64,000 nucleotides of DNA, from assembly GCA_030761205.1 (NCBI GenBank), contig JAULJL010000027.1:6701001-6765000 (forward strand), read 5' to 3'. A program made the translations under genes and the position numbers. The notes beneath the pieces are model-generated. The model had not been told where the DNA came from. It worked only from the letters and a program-made list of their open reading frames with translations, and did no database searches. The number at the start of each line of letters is the position of its first letter. Within the stretch, counting starts at the first letter, position 1. Origin of the DNA: Fremontodendron californicum. Lineage: Eukaryota; Streptophyta; Magnoliopsida; Malvales; Malvaceae. Positions 24,796-36,339 of the stretch are shown piece by piece.

Positions 24796-24897
24796 GGAGG
24801 GGGGTATTTATAGAGGGTGGGGGGTGTGGGGGGGAGGGGGGACGTGGGGGGTGGGGGGAGGGGGGATGGGGGCAACGGTCATATGACCGTTGCCCCC
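24796..24897 (-). promoter_or_regulatory. G-rich promoter of MAIN-like with 30 bp palindrome
   Basis: On the minus strand a TATA box 'tctataaatac' (24814-24804) lies about 130 bases before the start codon. The + strand from 24797 to 24872 is a run of G blocks (many of 4-7 G) that could fold as G-quadruplexes. At 24868-24897 is a perfect 30 bp palindrome centred on CATATG, with half-site GGGGGCAACGGTCAT. These elements lie inside the transposon but outside its terminal repeat. Confidence 0.6.
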
Positions 24898-25009
24898 TTT
24901 GAAATTTTTTTTTTTTTTAATTTTTTTTTTCATTTGAAATTTAAAATTTAAAAAAAAAAATTCAAAATATTAAATTATAAAAAAACCTAAAATATATTTT
25001 ACGAATTTT

Positions 25010-25704
25010 TAAATTTTTTTAAATTATAAAAAAAATATTTTAATTTAATTTATAATTTTTAAAAATAAATTTATCAAATTAAAATAAAATTTTGTTTTAA
25101 TATAATTTTTGTTTATTAATTAAAAAAAAAGAAAAATATACATGAAGGGAAATCGCCACCCCCCATGGCGATTTCCCTTCATGGTTTTAGCAAATTTTGC
25201 TAAAATTACCAAGGGAAATCGCCATGGGGGGTGGCGATTTCCCTTGGTATTTTTTTGCAAATTTGCAAAAAACACCAAGGGAAATCGCCATCGCCAATGG
25301 CGATTTCCCTTGGTGTTTTTTACAAATTTGCAAAACAACACGCTGGGAAATCGCCATGGGGGATGGCGATTTCCCAGCTGAAAAAAAAAAGATCCGTATT
25401 TTGGGAAATAATCAAAAAGTAACGGTAATTTGATAATTTTTTTTTTTGCTATATTGTAATAAAAAAGCCTAAAATAACACCATTTTGCAGCCATTAGTTA
25501 AAATTCAAAAAATAAATAAATAAAAAGCCAATCACCTATTTATTAAATTTGAAAATTAGTAAATTACTCTCAATTGTTCCAAAATCAAGGACGCTTGGTA
25601 CAATATTAAGCCTCAATTTTATCAATTATCTTCAATTAAGATGAAAATGGATAAATTTATATCGATATTAGGGTGAATTTCATGCGTTGCTGCAGTTTTA
25701 TTTT
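25010..25704. repeat. Right terminal inverted repeat with four hairpins
   Basis: Inverted partner of 20687-21270. Four hairpins with GGGAAATCGCC/GGCGATTTCCC arms lie at 25144-25180, 25209-25247, 25275-25313 and 25342-25378, one more than in the left repeat. The extra unit is the one at 25275-25313 or its neighbour. Outer sequence to about 25702 mirrors the left end. Confidence 0.75.
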
Positions 25705-26139
25705 TGAATGCTAGAAGTAAATAATAATGTAGACAATCTAGTAAGGCAATATATATATTTAAATATAATTGTTTTTTACATTATTGAAACTCAAGTTAAG
25801 AAATATATTTACATTACATTTTAATACAAAAGTAGATTGTTCAAAAAGACAAAAATATTTATGATGAAAGTCAAACATTATATGTGGAGCTGACATGTTT
25901 GATGTCTTTTATAACTGTGTTGTCAAAGTATTCTTTTCTATATTTCATTTGTCTCATTTCTTGTGCTTTTTTTTTGCAAGAAGATAGAGATCATAAAATT
26001 TTGTTGCAATTTAAATGTATGTAATTATTATAATATTTGAGATTTAAATGCATTTCATATTTTAATATCTAAAGTTTAGATATTGAATACAAAAAGTATG
26101 AAATGCATTTAAAGATTTAAGATCATAATATTTTTTTTA
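25705..26139. other. AT-rich DNA, no gene seen
   Basis: No coding content. The stretch 26035-26130 has a small inverted pair ('gatttaaatgcatttcat' and 'atgaaatgcatttaaa'). Confidence 0.35.
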
Positions 26140-26660
26140 TTCAATATCTAAAGTTTTAAAAGAAATTCACTTACATCAACTCATTTCATATTATTATTCA
26201 ATATTTTAACTTTTGTGGATCATTTATCAATATAGTAATTTTTTAATTTAATAATATAAAAATCAAAAAATTAGTATGATTTTTTTTTTAAAATAATAAC
26301 CAATCATTATACGACACGTGATACAAAATTGAGAGTTATTTAAATAGTGTCAATTAAACCGAACATTTGGACACAACATGATTATATGACACGAACATGA
26401 CATGAAAAAAATAACTATAACACGGTACGAAAAAATAATATGAATATAATATGAATACACGAACGTGTCAAAATCTATATAAAATAAATTATTAACTTGT
26501 CAAAATTTATATAAATATTTATCTTAAATACGATTATGATTCAAGAAAATAACATAAACACGATATAAATACATTTTTGTTCCTTTTTTCTTCTCCTTTC
26601 TTTTTCTTTCCTCTTTCTTTTCCTTTTTTTTCTTTCCCCTTTCTTTCTCTTTTCTTAATT
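26140..26660 (-). repeat. ACACGAAC repeat family, copy C
   Basis: Same orientation as copy A. It matches 2140-2330 plus 3834-4570 in order: 'acttacatcaactcat', 'ttattcaatattttaa', 'caatcattatacgacacgtga', 'cgaacgtgtcaaaatcta', ending in a C/T-rich tract (26578-26650). It lacks the first part of the family. Confidence 0.55.
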
Positions 26661-27224
26661 TTTCATCACAATCAAAAATAAATAAAAAAGCAAAATAACT
26701 TGCCACATACGTGACAAACTATAATGAATCAATTATTCCTTCAAATTTTAGGGGATTCTTTAAATCATTAAATGATAGTATATAGATATATTGATTTTGT
26801 TTAGCTAAAAGTAAACAGCAAAAACGAGAGAAGAAAGGGAATATGAGAAAGAAGGTTTTAGAGAGAGGAGGAAAAAAAAAATGGAAAGGTCCACTTTCTA
26901 GATAAATCTCTGGAAAAAATTAGGAAATTTACATGAAAATTAAAGCAAAGGTTAGTATAAATGTATGCCAATATACAATTATCTCATTATTTCTTAGACA
27001 TGGATCAAAATTTTCTTTTCTTTTTTAAATAATTGAATCCTAAAACTTTATGACTTTTCTTTGTTAGGATTTTTTTATTGATAATTAACTTTTTTTTTTA
27101 TGAAGAGTGTGAGAGAAAGAGTTATTGATTCTGAGTGAGAGAGCTTTACTGACTTTGAGTGTACTGAATTTTGGGTATATGAAATTGCAAGAGCCATAAA
27201 AAAAATTAGTGATGTTAATCTTAG
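26661..27224. other. Intergenic DNA, no gene seen
   Basis: AT-rich with A- and T-tracts; no gene or repeat was recognised. Confidence 0.35.
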
Positions 27225-27490
27225 AAGCAGATCTGCTCATAAATCGGGTCGAATCGTGGTTCGAGTTTTTTTTCATCTTATCCAAACTCGGTTGGGGTTG
27301 GCCCATATTATTGTTCAAATATTATTAAAAAATTATTTTTATATTTTTATATTTTTATAATTAAATTTAGTAAAAATTAATTTTTTATTATTTAAACAAT
27401 GATCAAGGTTGAGCCGATCCGAATCATTAAAAATATTATCTAGACCCAATTTAATACGAGCGTGCTACCCGATCTTTGAGCAGATTTATT
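27225..27490. mobile_element. hAT-type MITE, third family copy
   Basis: Ends are inverted: 'cagatctgctcataaatcgg' on the left, and 'acccgatctttgagcagattt' on the right. The middle is AT-only between 'ggttggcccatatt' and 'gagccgatccgaat'. I could not see a clean 8 bp target duplication, so the exact limits are uncertain. Confidence 0.5.
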
Positions 27491-29622
27491 TAAAAGTTAA
27501 ACATAAGATTTGTGAAAACATTTTTTAAAAAAAGTTGATGTATTTTTTGTGTTGAATTGTTTACCTTAATTTGTTTAATTGGGTATTTGATTTAGAGAAA
27601 TAATCTGACGTTAGTAAAATTTTATATATCACAAACAGAATTAATAAAATAACATATATTTTTAAGATATATTAAAAAAATTTAAAAATAAAATATATAA
27701 TAAATTTTTAATTTTATTGTCAATATATCAAATTCGAATTATTTGATCTAACATGTAAAACATCTTACCAAAATCTTGTGTTGGACTTTGTTAGGATGGA
27801 TGATTTAGGTGGTGTTGTTTCCGAGTTGTCTCTAGCTACGTGTGAATGGATAAGAAGATAAAATATATATATATATATATATATATATTTAAGTGGTGGT
27901 AGAGATGAAGATCGAATAACGTGTCCCCCCAAGTTCTTCTACCACACGATTTTATTTATTTTTTGGTATTTTACGGATTGCATAATAACAAATTAATTTA
28001 AAATCTTCATTTAGTCTTTATTATTTTATTTATACCAATTGAGATCATTGTTGAATCTTGAATCAATTATTTTGGTGTCAAATGAATATGAAAAATATTG
28101 ATGTAACTAATGATCCAATTAACTCAAATATGTTGAAATAAATCATGATTTCCGACTTTAACCTCCACATTAATATTGTTTTCATTTAAATTAGATTCAT
28201 ATGACGCTAAATAATAAATTAAAGATTCGATAGACATAAATAAATAAAAAATTAAGTGAGAATTTTATCATAATTTGAATGCTAATTTTATCATTATAAT
28301 TATGCCTTTTATATTGGATGACCCCTTTTAACTTCTTGAGTCAACTAGTCACATTCCTTTTGAAAGATAACGAGCTTATCCTCTTTATTGTAGTACAAAT
28401 TCTAGGTCAAGTCATTAATTAAAAACCCGAGGAGAAGAAGATAATGTCGAATCTATGGATAACTGCTCTAAGGGCCATTATCAAAACCAACCAAAAAAAA
28501 ACCTTTAACCTATCTAAGGCAACTGGCAAGTGCATGGAATTTTCATCCACCCCACGCCAAGAAACAACATCTGCATCTTCATTTTCATCTTCAATTTTTT
28601 ATTGACGATAATATTATAAAGATTTTTTTTAATATTTGAAATTATTTAAAATTAAATCGGTTATTAAAATTAAAAATCTAACACTTTATCAATATGTTAG
28701 ATAACTGTTGACAATATCAATAAGATTATTATTTTATACATGTCTTTGAAAATTTTAATTTTATAATAAGATTAGAATAAGAGAATGTTACATGCATTTT
28801 TTCAAAAACAAATAAATTTTGCATCAATTTTAAAAGGTTCATCATTTGATTCTAAATTTTCAAAATATCTTTTACTTATTATTATGTGTTTTTAAAAAAA
28901 GTTTTTAATAGTTGTATAAATGATCATTTTTCTTAAAGTATTCTCACATGTTTGATTATTTATTATAAAAAAATATTAATTAATGTTTAATAACATTCAT
29001 TAAAATAATATTTAGAAATATATATTAAATGAATTTTTAAATAATATTTTTGTATCATTAACCAGTTTTTATAAACATCCAGTATATTGATTTATTAATT
29101 TTTTTTTAAATATATTTTAATAAAGCACGCATGCAATTCTTTAGCTTTACTGATGAAATTTTGGAACTCCTTATCTTCTTTATAATAAATTTTAAACATT
29201 TTGAAATCATAAAGAATGTCCACGTGACACTGTCCTTTCCTACATTTTTGTAATTTTGAAACTCCATATTTAGATAATTTTCTATCCATTTCAGATGCGA
29301 ATCTTTTATACACGTGTCATATTTATCATAGAAATCTCATGTTTCATGCAGAGTTTTTTTCGTTAAAATCACGGAAATTTTGTGTATTTGCTGTCATGGA
29401 AACATTATCCTGAAAGGAGAGAAAAAAAAAAAGTAACCAACCTAATCCATATGAAGGTTTTTTCTTGTTATTATATAAATCCAAATATTCTTCAGGTTTC
29501 AAATCCTAGTTTGCATGAACATGTGTTTTTTGGGTAGTTTCTGAAACTCGTAATTCCTTAGTTGGCTAAAACTTTATTGTTTTTCTTGTTTGTTCTGCTT
29601 CCCAAGAATTGGAATATCAGAA
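27491..29622. other. Intergenic DNA, no gene seen
   Basis: AT-rich, with a (TA)n microsatellite at about 27860-27889. The last few hundred bases are probably promoter and leader of the OXS3-like gene; the sequence 29440-29622 is less AT-biased, and 'ttatataaatcc' at 29471-29482 is a possible TATA box. Confidence 0.4.
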
Positions 29623-30479
29623 ATGGGTGAAGGTGATTTGAAAGGAATGGTTCAAGCTCCAGGTTTTGTTGAGAAGAAGGATAAACATGATCAGAAACAT
29701 GGAGATCATGATCGTCATCACTGGATGAACATGGAAGATGATGATGATGATGTAACTAAAACTTCTGAATCATCCTTGGGAGAATATTCAAGAACTAATT
29801 CTCAGGGATCAACTTCTTCTTCTTCATCAGACTTGGTAGATGATGCATCTTCATCTTCATCAACTTCAAATTCTTCCACCAATTGTAATGGACCTTTATA
29901 TGAATTGTCAGAGCTCATGGCCCAACTTCCCATCAAGTAAGTTTATATATATAATATAACATGAACAAATCATTTTAAGTACTATAGTTAACAATAATGG
30001 GAATTGGGAAGGTCAGATTGTGAAGATTTCAGAGCCAACAGATAGAATTATATGTTTCTCACATTTTTATGGAAAGCTTTTCTCACAGCCTGCCTTATGT
30101 TTTTCTTCATTTTTTTCACATTGAATCATATGTATTTAAGTCTGCAAAAGTAGATCTTGCTAAAGGGTTTTCCTTGGATTTGTGCAGGAGAGGACTTTCC
30201 AAGTATTTCCAAGGCAAGTCTCGGTCGTTTACATCCCTGATCTCAAGCGTAAAAAGCATAGAAGAACTTGCAAAGAAAGAAACTCCTTACAGAAAGAAAA
30301 TGAAAGCATGTAAAAGCTATGGAGGTGGGTTGGATACCCACAAATTGTACACACTTCCAAGGGCCACCATCTCAAAGAAAGTCTCGAGAAATTCTACGTC
30401 ATCCTTATCTTTTTTAGCCAGAAGAAGTAGTTTTTTAAGCCGCAGACCTCCTCTAATTCCTGTACAAAAGAACTTTTGA
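29623..30479 (+). CDS. OXIDATIVE STRESS 3 (OXS3)-like protein
   Basis: Two exons, 29623-29936 and 30188-30479, give 201 residues; the split codon is AA|G. The N-terminal half is acidic and Ser-rich (HDRHHWMNMEDDDDD, then poly-Ser stretches), typically disordered. The family core sits across the splice: LSELMAQLPIKRGLSKYFQG, KSRSFTSL, then VKSIEELAK and PYRKKMKACKSY. The C-terminus is basic and Ser-rich. In Arabidopsis, OXS3 and its relatives are small nuclear proteins that raise tolerance to cadmium and oxidative stress, with a proposed chromatin role. No enzyme motif is expected. Family call rests on the GLSKYFQGKSRSFTSL core; the exact paralogue is not assigned. Confidence 0.8.
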
Positions 30480-30967
30480 TCTGTACATAGAGCTTTTATC
30501 AAACTTGCATGATTCACTACAACAGGAAAAATTCCAATTTGTGGCTACTAAATTTTGTCATTTCATCCTTTCCTATTACATCAAAGTTTTAAATTAATAC
30601 ACTTATTATTGTTAATTATATATGTCCTGTGTTCTTTACAAAATTAATCATTCTCCTCCACTCCTTTAGTTTAAAGAAGTAATCATCTAGGTCTAGCCTG
30701 GATGCTAAAGTAGTTAACAGCCCTATAGTGCAGATAAGATTATAGTACCCTTAATTAATTATTGTAGCTTAATCTTTCGTGCTGATCTAAGATCAGTATA
30801 ATAATATATTGGGTCAATGCTTCCAGTAGCCTGGGTGTTGCAGTTCAGGAAAGGTTCTGGTTTCAAACTTCTTTTCTTATAGGAAATTTGGTGGTTTATT
30901 TACAAGATTTTTTTTAATCCTTTAGTGTAATTGTAATGTGATCTATTGCTGTGGATTTCAATAAAAA

Positions 30968-31200
30968 AATTGGTTCAGTTGGTTGAGTACTCATTAGTGT
31001 GAGTCAAAAATATAAATAAATAAAAGAGTTGGTTCAGTTGATTGAGTACTCATTGACGCTTTGGCAAATACTTAGATTCGAGTCTCACCAACAATCTTAC
31101 TTGATGGGTGATCTGTAAGTATCATTGTTAACCCTCTCTGACATGCTTTGATCTTAAATTGGGGTAACCTCCCTTCACTTAAACTTTTTTTTTAATAAAA
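30968..31200 (+). mobile_element. tRNA-derived SINE-like copy with doubled head
   Basis: Box A 'ggttcagttgattgagtact' (31031-31050) and box B 'gattcgagtctcac' (31075-31088) are spaced as in a tRNA-type polymerase III promoter, followed by a body and an A/T-rich tail at 31184-31204. The head is preceded by a second copy of its first 30 or so bases (30970-31005). Plant SINEs look like this. Confidence 0.55.
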
Positions 31201-31284
31201 AAAAGCAACATAAATAAATAAAAGTAAACCAAGCTTTCATTATATTAAGCTTGAAAACAATACAAATTGTAAATTAGAAGTAGA

Positions 31285-31412
31285 ATCCGGAGTTGAGTTT
31301 AGTTGGTTCATGCAGCTATCTTTAAGATATAACATTTAACAGATTTGTAATTCGAATCTCATCATCCGCAGTCCTTTCTCTTATACCTAGATTGCGGAAA
31401 AAAAAAATTATT
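31285..31412 (+). mobile_element. Second SINE-like copy, diverged
   Basis: A box A-like 'gtttagttggttcatgcag' (31297-31315) and box B-like 'gtaattcgaatctcatc' (31348-31364) with an A tract at 31396-31409. More diverged than the copy at 31026. Confidence 0.4.
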
Positions 31413-32645
31413 GTAAATTAGAAGTAAGGAGAGATACAATCTCATTTCCATTTTCACGTCATACATTGCAAATTAATTGCAATCCCACGTTTCATGGGAT
31501 AATTGGTCGCTTACTCTGTACATGAAATTTGCACTGCTGGAAAGTGGGAGTCAGTCATCCAAGTCATCAAGCAAAATATCCTAACTTATGAAGCTTTGAA
31601 TCCCCATGCATGAGTTCGGAGCATTTCTGCATTTGTAGAATTACCTTGAACTACTAGTTGGAAGATAAACCCAGGGTATTTAGAAGTTTAGCTGCCCATA
31701 TACAGAACCGTATCGTCTGCCTGGAAACCATGTTTTGAGTTCTGACAGGCTCCTTTATTGCGATCATGCCGCTATCTAGTAGACTAGGACCCTCCGCACT
31801 GATAAATCTCTAACTACCCATAGCAATGAAGATGCTCCAAAAGGTCTCTAGTCCAGTTAAGTACTTATTAGCAAACAAAAGTAGTTCTTTCTTATTGATG
31901 AACCATTAAAGTTCATAATCACTGTTAAATTAACTGCTAAAACGCTTTTCTAGGATCATAAATTGATAATCATACACTTCTCTTAGACACTGTCCAACTC
32001 TTTAGATGATGATAACATATCCTTCGTTTAGACTGCAAATATGCTTAGTAGGCATTTATAGAAACTAAATTCTTGGTTGGATTCATAGTTCTGAGGTCTC
32101 ATGAACACCTGAAAGGTTTTTTTTTTTTTTTTCCTTCAAATCATATAGTTAAACGAATATTCTTACAGGGTGTCCCTACGATCTTTGTTTATAGCATATT
32201 AAAATCTCATATTCCATCTTTTGTTTATAGCAACCGACACTACCACTTTTCAACATTATCTGCTTCAAATGGAATCCACTTCAAAGTCATAACTACAACT
32301 ATCTTTAACACTATTGGTGCATTGACACCCGAAGATAAAACTATAATATGATAAAATAACACCGTACCATATGTTTAAGATATATGGAGGCCAAGAAAGC
32401 ATATCTAGGAAAAGATATTAAGATGATAAAGTAATTGTTAAAAAAAGGCAAGTAACCAATGATTTGTCTTACAATGATCATTTCCTACAGATTAGAAATA
32501 GATTAACAGATCTACAGTCAGAAGACAGACAGCCAAATTCTAATTCTACATTAGTTTTCTGGAAAGGGGCTGCTACATGAAACAACAGAGATGCTGTTTC
32601 AGATATGCTCAAGTTTAAGAATATCAATGTCTTTACTGCATGCCT

Positions 32646-35456
32646 TCATGGAGATGCAATGTCTGCACGATTGCGGATTCTGGCTGATCGCCTCATTGGA
32701 GTTGTAACCACGTTATTCCTCCCTTCTCCCTTCGCCCCTGCCTGTTGCAACACAAACACAATAATATTCCAATTTAAAAGGCTTAAAACAAAGGTGTTTT
32801 GGTATAGTAGTCCCTGAAATAAAATAAGCATTAAAACGTGGATTGCTTCAATAATTAACCCTTCCTTCTAAAAACTATAACATAGTATTTCACAAGTGTC
32901 CTAAATGGTTAAATGGGAATGTCTGGCAGTGATAAGATAATGATGTATGTGGAATTATCTGTCAGAACTTAACTAAAATAAATCTGAAACCGAGTCTAAT
33001 CTACAACTGAGACATAGGTGGTTCTAGTTTCAGAATATGATCATACATAATAAGCAAAACAGTCTCATCAGAGATGATAATGGTAAATATAGTTGAATGA
33101 AAATTGAGGAAAAAGCATACCGAGTCATTGTTTCCGAACTCTTTCCCCAAAAGTTTATTCTTCGCAGTCAATCTTTCAGATAAATTGGAATCTGTCACGG
33201 TAGAGAACTCTGAGAGATCTTGTTGATCTTCAACCGGAGCTGAATAAGCCTTGCTCCCCAAACCCTTTTCCAAAATATCAGAATAGCTGCTCACTTCATG
33301 TTTCATTCTGCTTTTTATAGCACAACTCTTAAGAGAGCTCCTTATTCCTCCCACCTCAAATTCACCAAGCAACTCAACTGAAGGTGCTCGGCTTTGGTAA
33401 GTTTCTTTAATATCTTTCCCCACGGAGCTAATCAAAGGCATGGTGTTCAAAAAAGAATTACCATTCTTTTTTAGCTCCTCTCTCTCAGCAGGAAGCACCA
33501 AACTTCGTTTCTCCTTCACAACAGGTTTGGTCGAATGCTTATCCACCAGAGAAGAATGCTTTGATGCAATTCTCTTTCTCCTAATATTAAATCCCAATAC
33601 AAAAGATGCAACAATAGCAGCACATGTTAAAAACCCACACATAACTTTGAGAAATATTTCAGTTCCCATGTGCTGGTTGAGCCTCTTCAGTGGATTTACA
33701 AAATTGAGAGTAACGGATTTGCCCCACCTCTCTAGCATAGTAACTGCACTTCCCATGCTTATGGCATTTCCAAATCGTATAATTTGACCTTGAATTTCTT
33801 CACCTGCCTCCTTTGGAACCACCCTTTTTTTCTCTGAAGAATCTGTTGTATGAGATGAAGACTCCTGGTGATCAGTCCCTTCAGACTCTTGTAAGAATTC
33901 AATCTCTTCAGCAGTTTCTTGTCCCAACTGTTCAATATCCCCAACCATCTGATCAGAAACTTCTCCTGTTTCCATAAATTCCTCTTCAATTACATCTTGT
34001 TTTTGTGCATTTTCTTTTACATCTTCAATCTGCTTCCCAGTTTCTTCTTCTATCTCCTGCAACTCAATATTCTCGACAAGCTGGTCAGACACTTTTCCTG
34101 TTTTCACCAATTCATCTTCAATTACAGTTTCACTTTCTCCATTTTCCTTTACGTCTTCAGCCTTCTCTACCTCAATTTTTTCCACAGTTTCTTTCTCCTG
34201 CAACTCAACATCCTCAGCAAACTCGTCAGAAGCTTCTCCCCTCATAAACAATTCTTCTTCACCTGCATCTTTACTTTTCTCATCTTTCTTTACTTCCTCA
34301 ACCATCTCTACAGATTCAACATTTCTATCCTCTAGCTCCAAGCTAACTATGTCTCCCATGTTAACATTTTGGGTCATCTCTTCCTCAATTACCTCATCCA
34401 CAATAGCTTGGGTAAAGCCCAATAAACCCAATTGCTCTTGTTTTCCATCCAAGAACTTATATCCAACTTCAACACACTCAGCTATTCCATACGAGTGATT
34501 TTGAATCTTTGGATTACCAAATGCCTCAAAAACTCGTGTAGAGGTTGGGGAATTCATGGAGGAAATATATGATGTAATTAGTAGTAATACAACCGACAAA
34601 AGGAAATATTTCAACACCCCTCTCAAACTCCATGCTACTTCCTCCTTTGCCTCTTCATCACTTTCAGTATCAAATTCTTCATCTTCTTGGGAAGAAGATG
34701 AGGCCAAAGAAGATTTATCACTAGAAACAGTATCAACTTCATCAGCAGTAGGATTCTTGGAATCAAAAGAAGCAGTGCTACTGACACTTAACCCATCATC
34801 TCCTTCTTTGTCCTCCATTTCAAGGCGTAAAAAGATCTCTTTTCGCCTACTAGGATTATACCTTAGGAATTGAGGCCTTGGTGAAAGGTAATTCTTTAAT
34901 GGGTCATAAGGCCCTGGTGAAGGTGTCTCATCCCTGGAATTGTAAGATAATGGTGTCTTCTGGGAGAAAGGCTCTTTAGAAGTGACTTCGGGATCAAGAT
35001 TTATGGAATTCTTCTGTGAAGCTTTTGGAATGGTCTTTGGTGAGGGTTTTGAATCAAGACTTGGGATTTTAGAGAGATGGGTAGTGGAGAAATTTGATCC
35101 TGGAGACTCATTTCTTTCAGCTAAGATTTTCTTTCTGGGAAAACTGGCCTTTGAAGCTGCAGAAACAGTGGGTGACATGAAAGTCTTCACAGTTTGTTTC
35201 TTTGGTTTTTGCAAATTCAAACCCATTTGCTGATTGCTTCTATCATTCTCATCTGAACCTATTAAAAATCCCAAACTAAACAAATTAAAAACAAAAAAAC
35301 CAAATACTAATTCAAAGACTCTAACTTAATGTTCTTTGGGGGAAAAAAAAGCAAACAGATAAAGAAGCAGAAAGAAAGAGAAAGTTTACCTTTGGGAGAA
35401 GCAGATGATTTGATAGGAGGAGAAGAAAAAGAGACTTTTTTCTCCGACCCTTTCAT
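32646..35456 (-). CDS. Uncharacterised plant protein, two membrane segments
   Basis: Three exons on the minus strand, 35456-35390, 35258-33121 and 32741-32646, join in frame into 766 residues. The N-terminal 230 residues are Ser/Pro/Lys-rich and disordered (with PSPGPYDPLKNYLSPRPQFL). A hydrophobic segment lies at about residues 240-257 (FLLSVVLLLITSYI) and a second at about 557-581 (IFLKVMCGFLTCAAIVASFV). Between them is a very acidic region with a roughly 42-residue unit repeated three times. The C-terminus ends with RRSARIRNR, encoded by the short last exon. I recognise the layout as a conserved plant family of unknown role (Arabidopsis At1g16630/At2g16270 type, from memory). The first exon's donor and the short last exon were chosen by splice consensus and frame. 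Confidence 0.75.
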
Positions 35457-36339
35457 CTTTTCTTATACTTCTTGTTTTTTTCTTTGTTTTTTGATTGGAA
35501 ATGGTTTTCTTGAAAATTTTCTTTTGCTGTGAATCTGGAGGGAGTGGAAGAAAGAAGAAAACTGAAATCAGGTGACCGTTGGGAAGTAGCTGTATTTGAA
35601 ATTTTGAAATGCCCTGTATTTTTAACCGTTGGAAGAGCTGCCCGTTGTGTAACGGTTTAATCGAGGTCAACGTTTTAGCTACATTATAAATTCTGTTTTC
35701 TAGACCATGGCCACATATTAATGGGGCTTAGGCAAGAATTTCAATCATTGGATGGGATATAATTTCTTAAAATAAAAATTATTTTGCTTTCGAGTATTTT
35801 TGATTTAATAATTGATGCATGAGGGGTTGTCCACCAAAGTTCGAATTTTTTTTTGGATAACTAAATTCGAATTTTTACTTTCTCAAATGAAAGAAAGCAT
35901 ATTATTTCTATAACTTTAAAAAGAAATACAAGTTGAAAAAACAACATTTTTATTTTATGTGATGATCCAATATATGTGGATCTTAATTTAGTTTATTACC
36001 CATAAAAAAAAATTGTAGTTTTTTTTATTTTATTTTGAAAAAAAAAAAAGAATCTACTATAATTATTTTTTAGTCTTAAGAGACTTAAGAAGTATTTTTT
36101 CAAATGTTCAAAATTTTTTTGTTCTGATTTGTCTTTTAATGGGAAAAAGAAAAAAAAAATGTTTTTTTGTTATTATTGTTTTAATTTTTTATAATTTATT
36201 ATTTCTAAAAAAATCAATAAATATATATTTTGTTCATTTTTAAATTTTTTTTTTTATTTTTGTGTATTAAAAAATGATAAATATTTTTTATTATTTTTAT
36301 TTTTCATTGATTTTTAAATAAAAATCATTGTTTAAAAAT
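35457..36339. other. Upstream region of membrane protein gene
   Basis: The first 200-250 bases (35457-35700) have balanced composition and are probably the promoter and leader of the minus-strand gene. Beyond that the DNA is AT-rich with T and A tracts. No other gene. Confidence 0.4.

Larger units (their letters stand above)
20687..25704 (-). mobile_element. Mutator-like element carrying a MAIN-like gene
   Basis: About 5.0 kb between long inverted terminal repeats. Outer ends match as inverted copies ('aataaaactg', then 'cttaattgaagata' and 'taaaattgaggttca' on the left; complements at 25693-25702 and 25605-25640 on the right). Deeper in, both sides have the same order: 'attacaatatagc', 'aaattaccgttac', the GGGAAATCGCC hairpins, then 'aaacaaaaattatat'. 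The interior holds one gene, MAIN-like, and no transposase. Long TIRs with a captured PMD gene fit the Mutator superfamily. A 9-11 bp target duplication was not found, so the ends are approximate. Confidence 0.7.
30480..32645. other. Intergenic DNA with SINE-like copies
   Basis: Between the convergent OXS3-like gene and the membrane protein gene. It contains two tRNA-derived SINE-like copies (listed separately) and no coding sequence I can support. The part from about 31430 to 32600 is less AT-biased than average, but frames there are short. Confidence 0.4.

Noticed and set aside
24678..24875. Pro-rich frame on the minus strand
   Set aside because: Produced by the G-block promoter tract read on the opposite strand; it lies in the promoter and leader of the MAIN-like gene.
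20977..25378. Regularly spaced hairpin units as a CRISPR-like array
   Set aside because: Plant nuclear context, only three or four units, palindromic spacers, and mirror placement at both ends of a transposon.
25120..25494. Repeated GNRHPPWRFP-like peptide in several frames, also at 20764-21148
   Set aside because: Both strands of the palindromic hairpins give similar peptides, as expected from inverted repeats rather than coding selection.
33440..34873. Several + strand frames rich in Phe, Leu and Ser
   Set aside because: Antisense shadows of the acidic, Ser-rich membrane protein gene on the minus strand.
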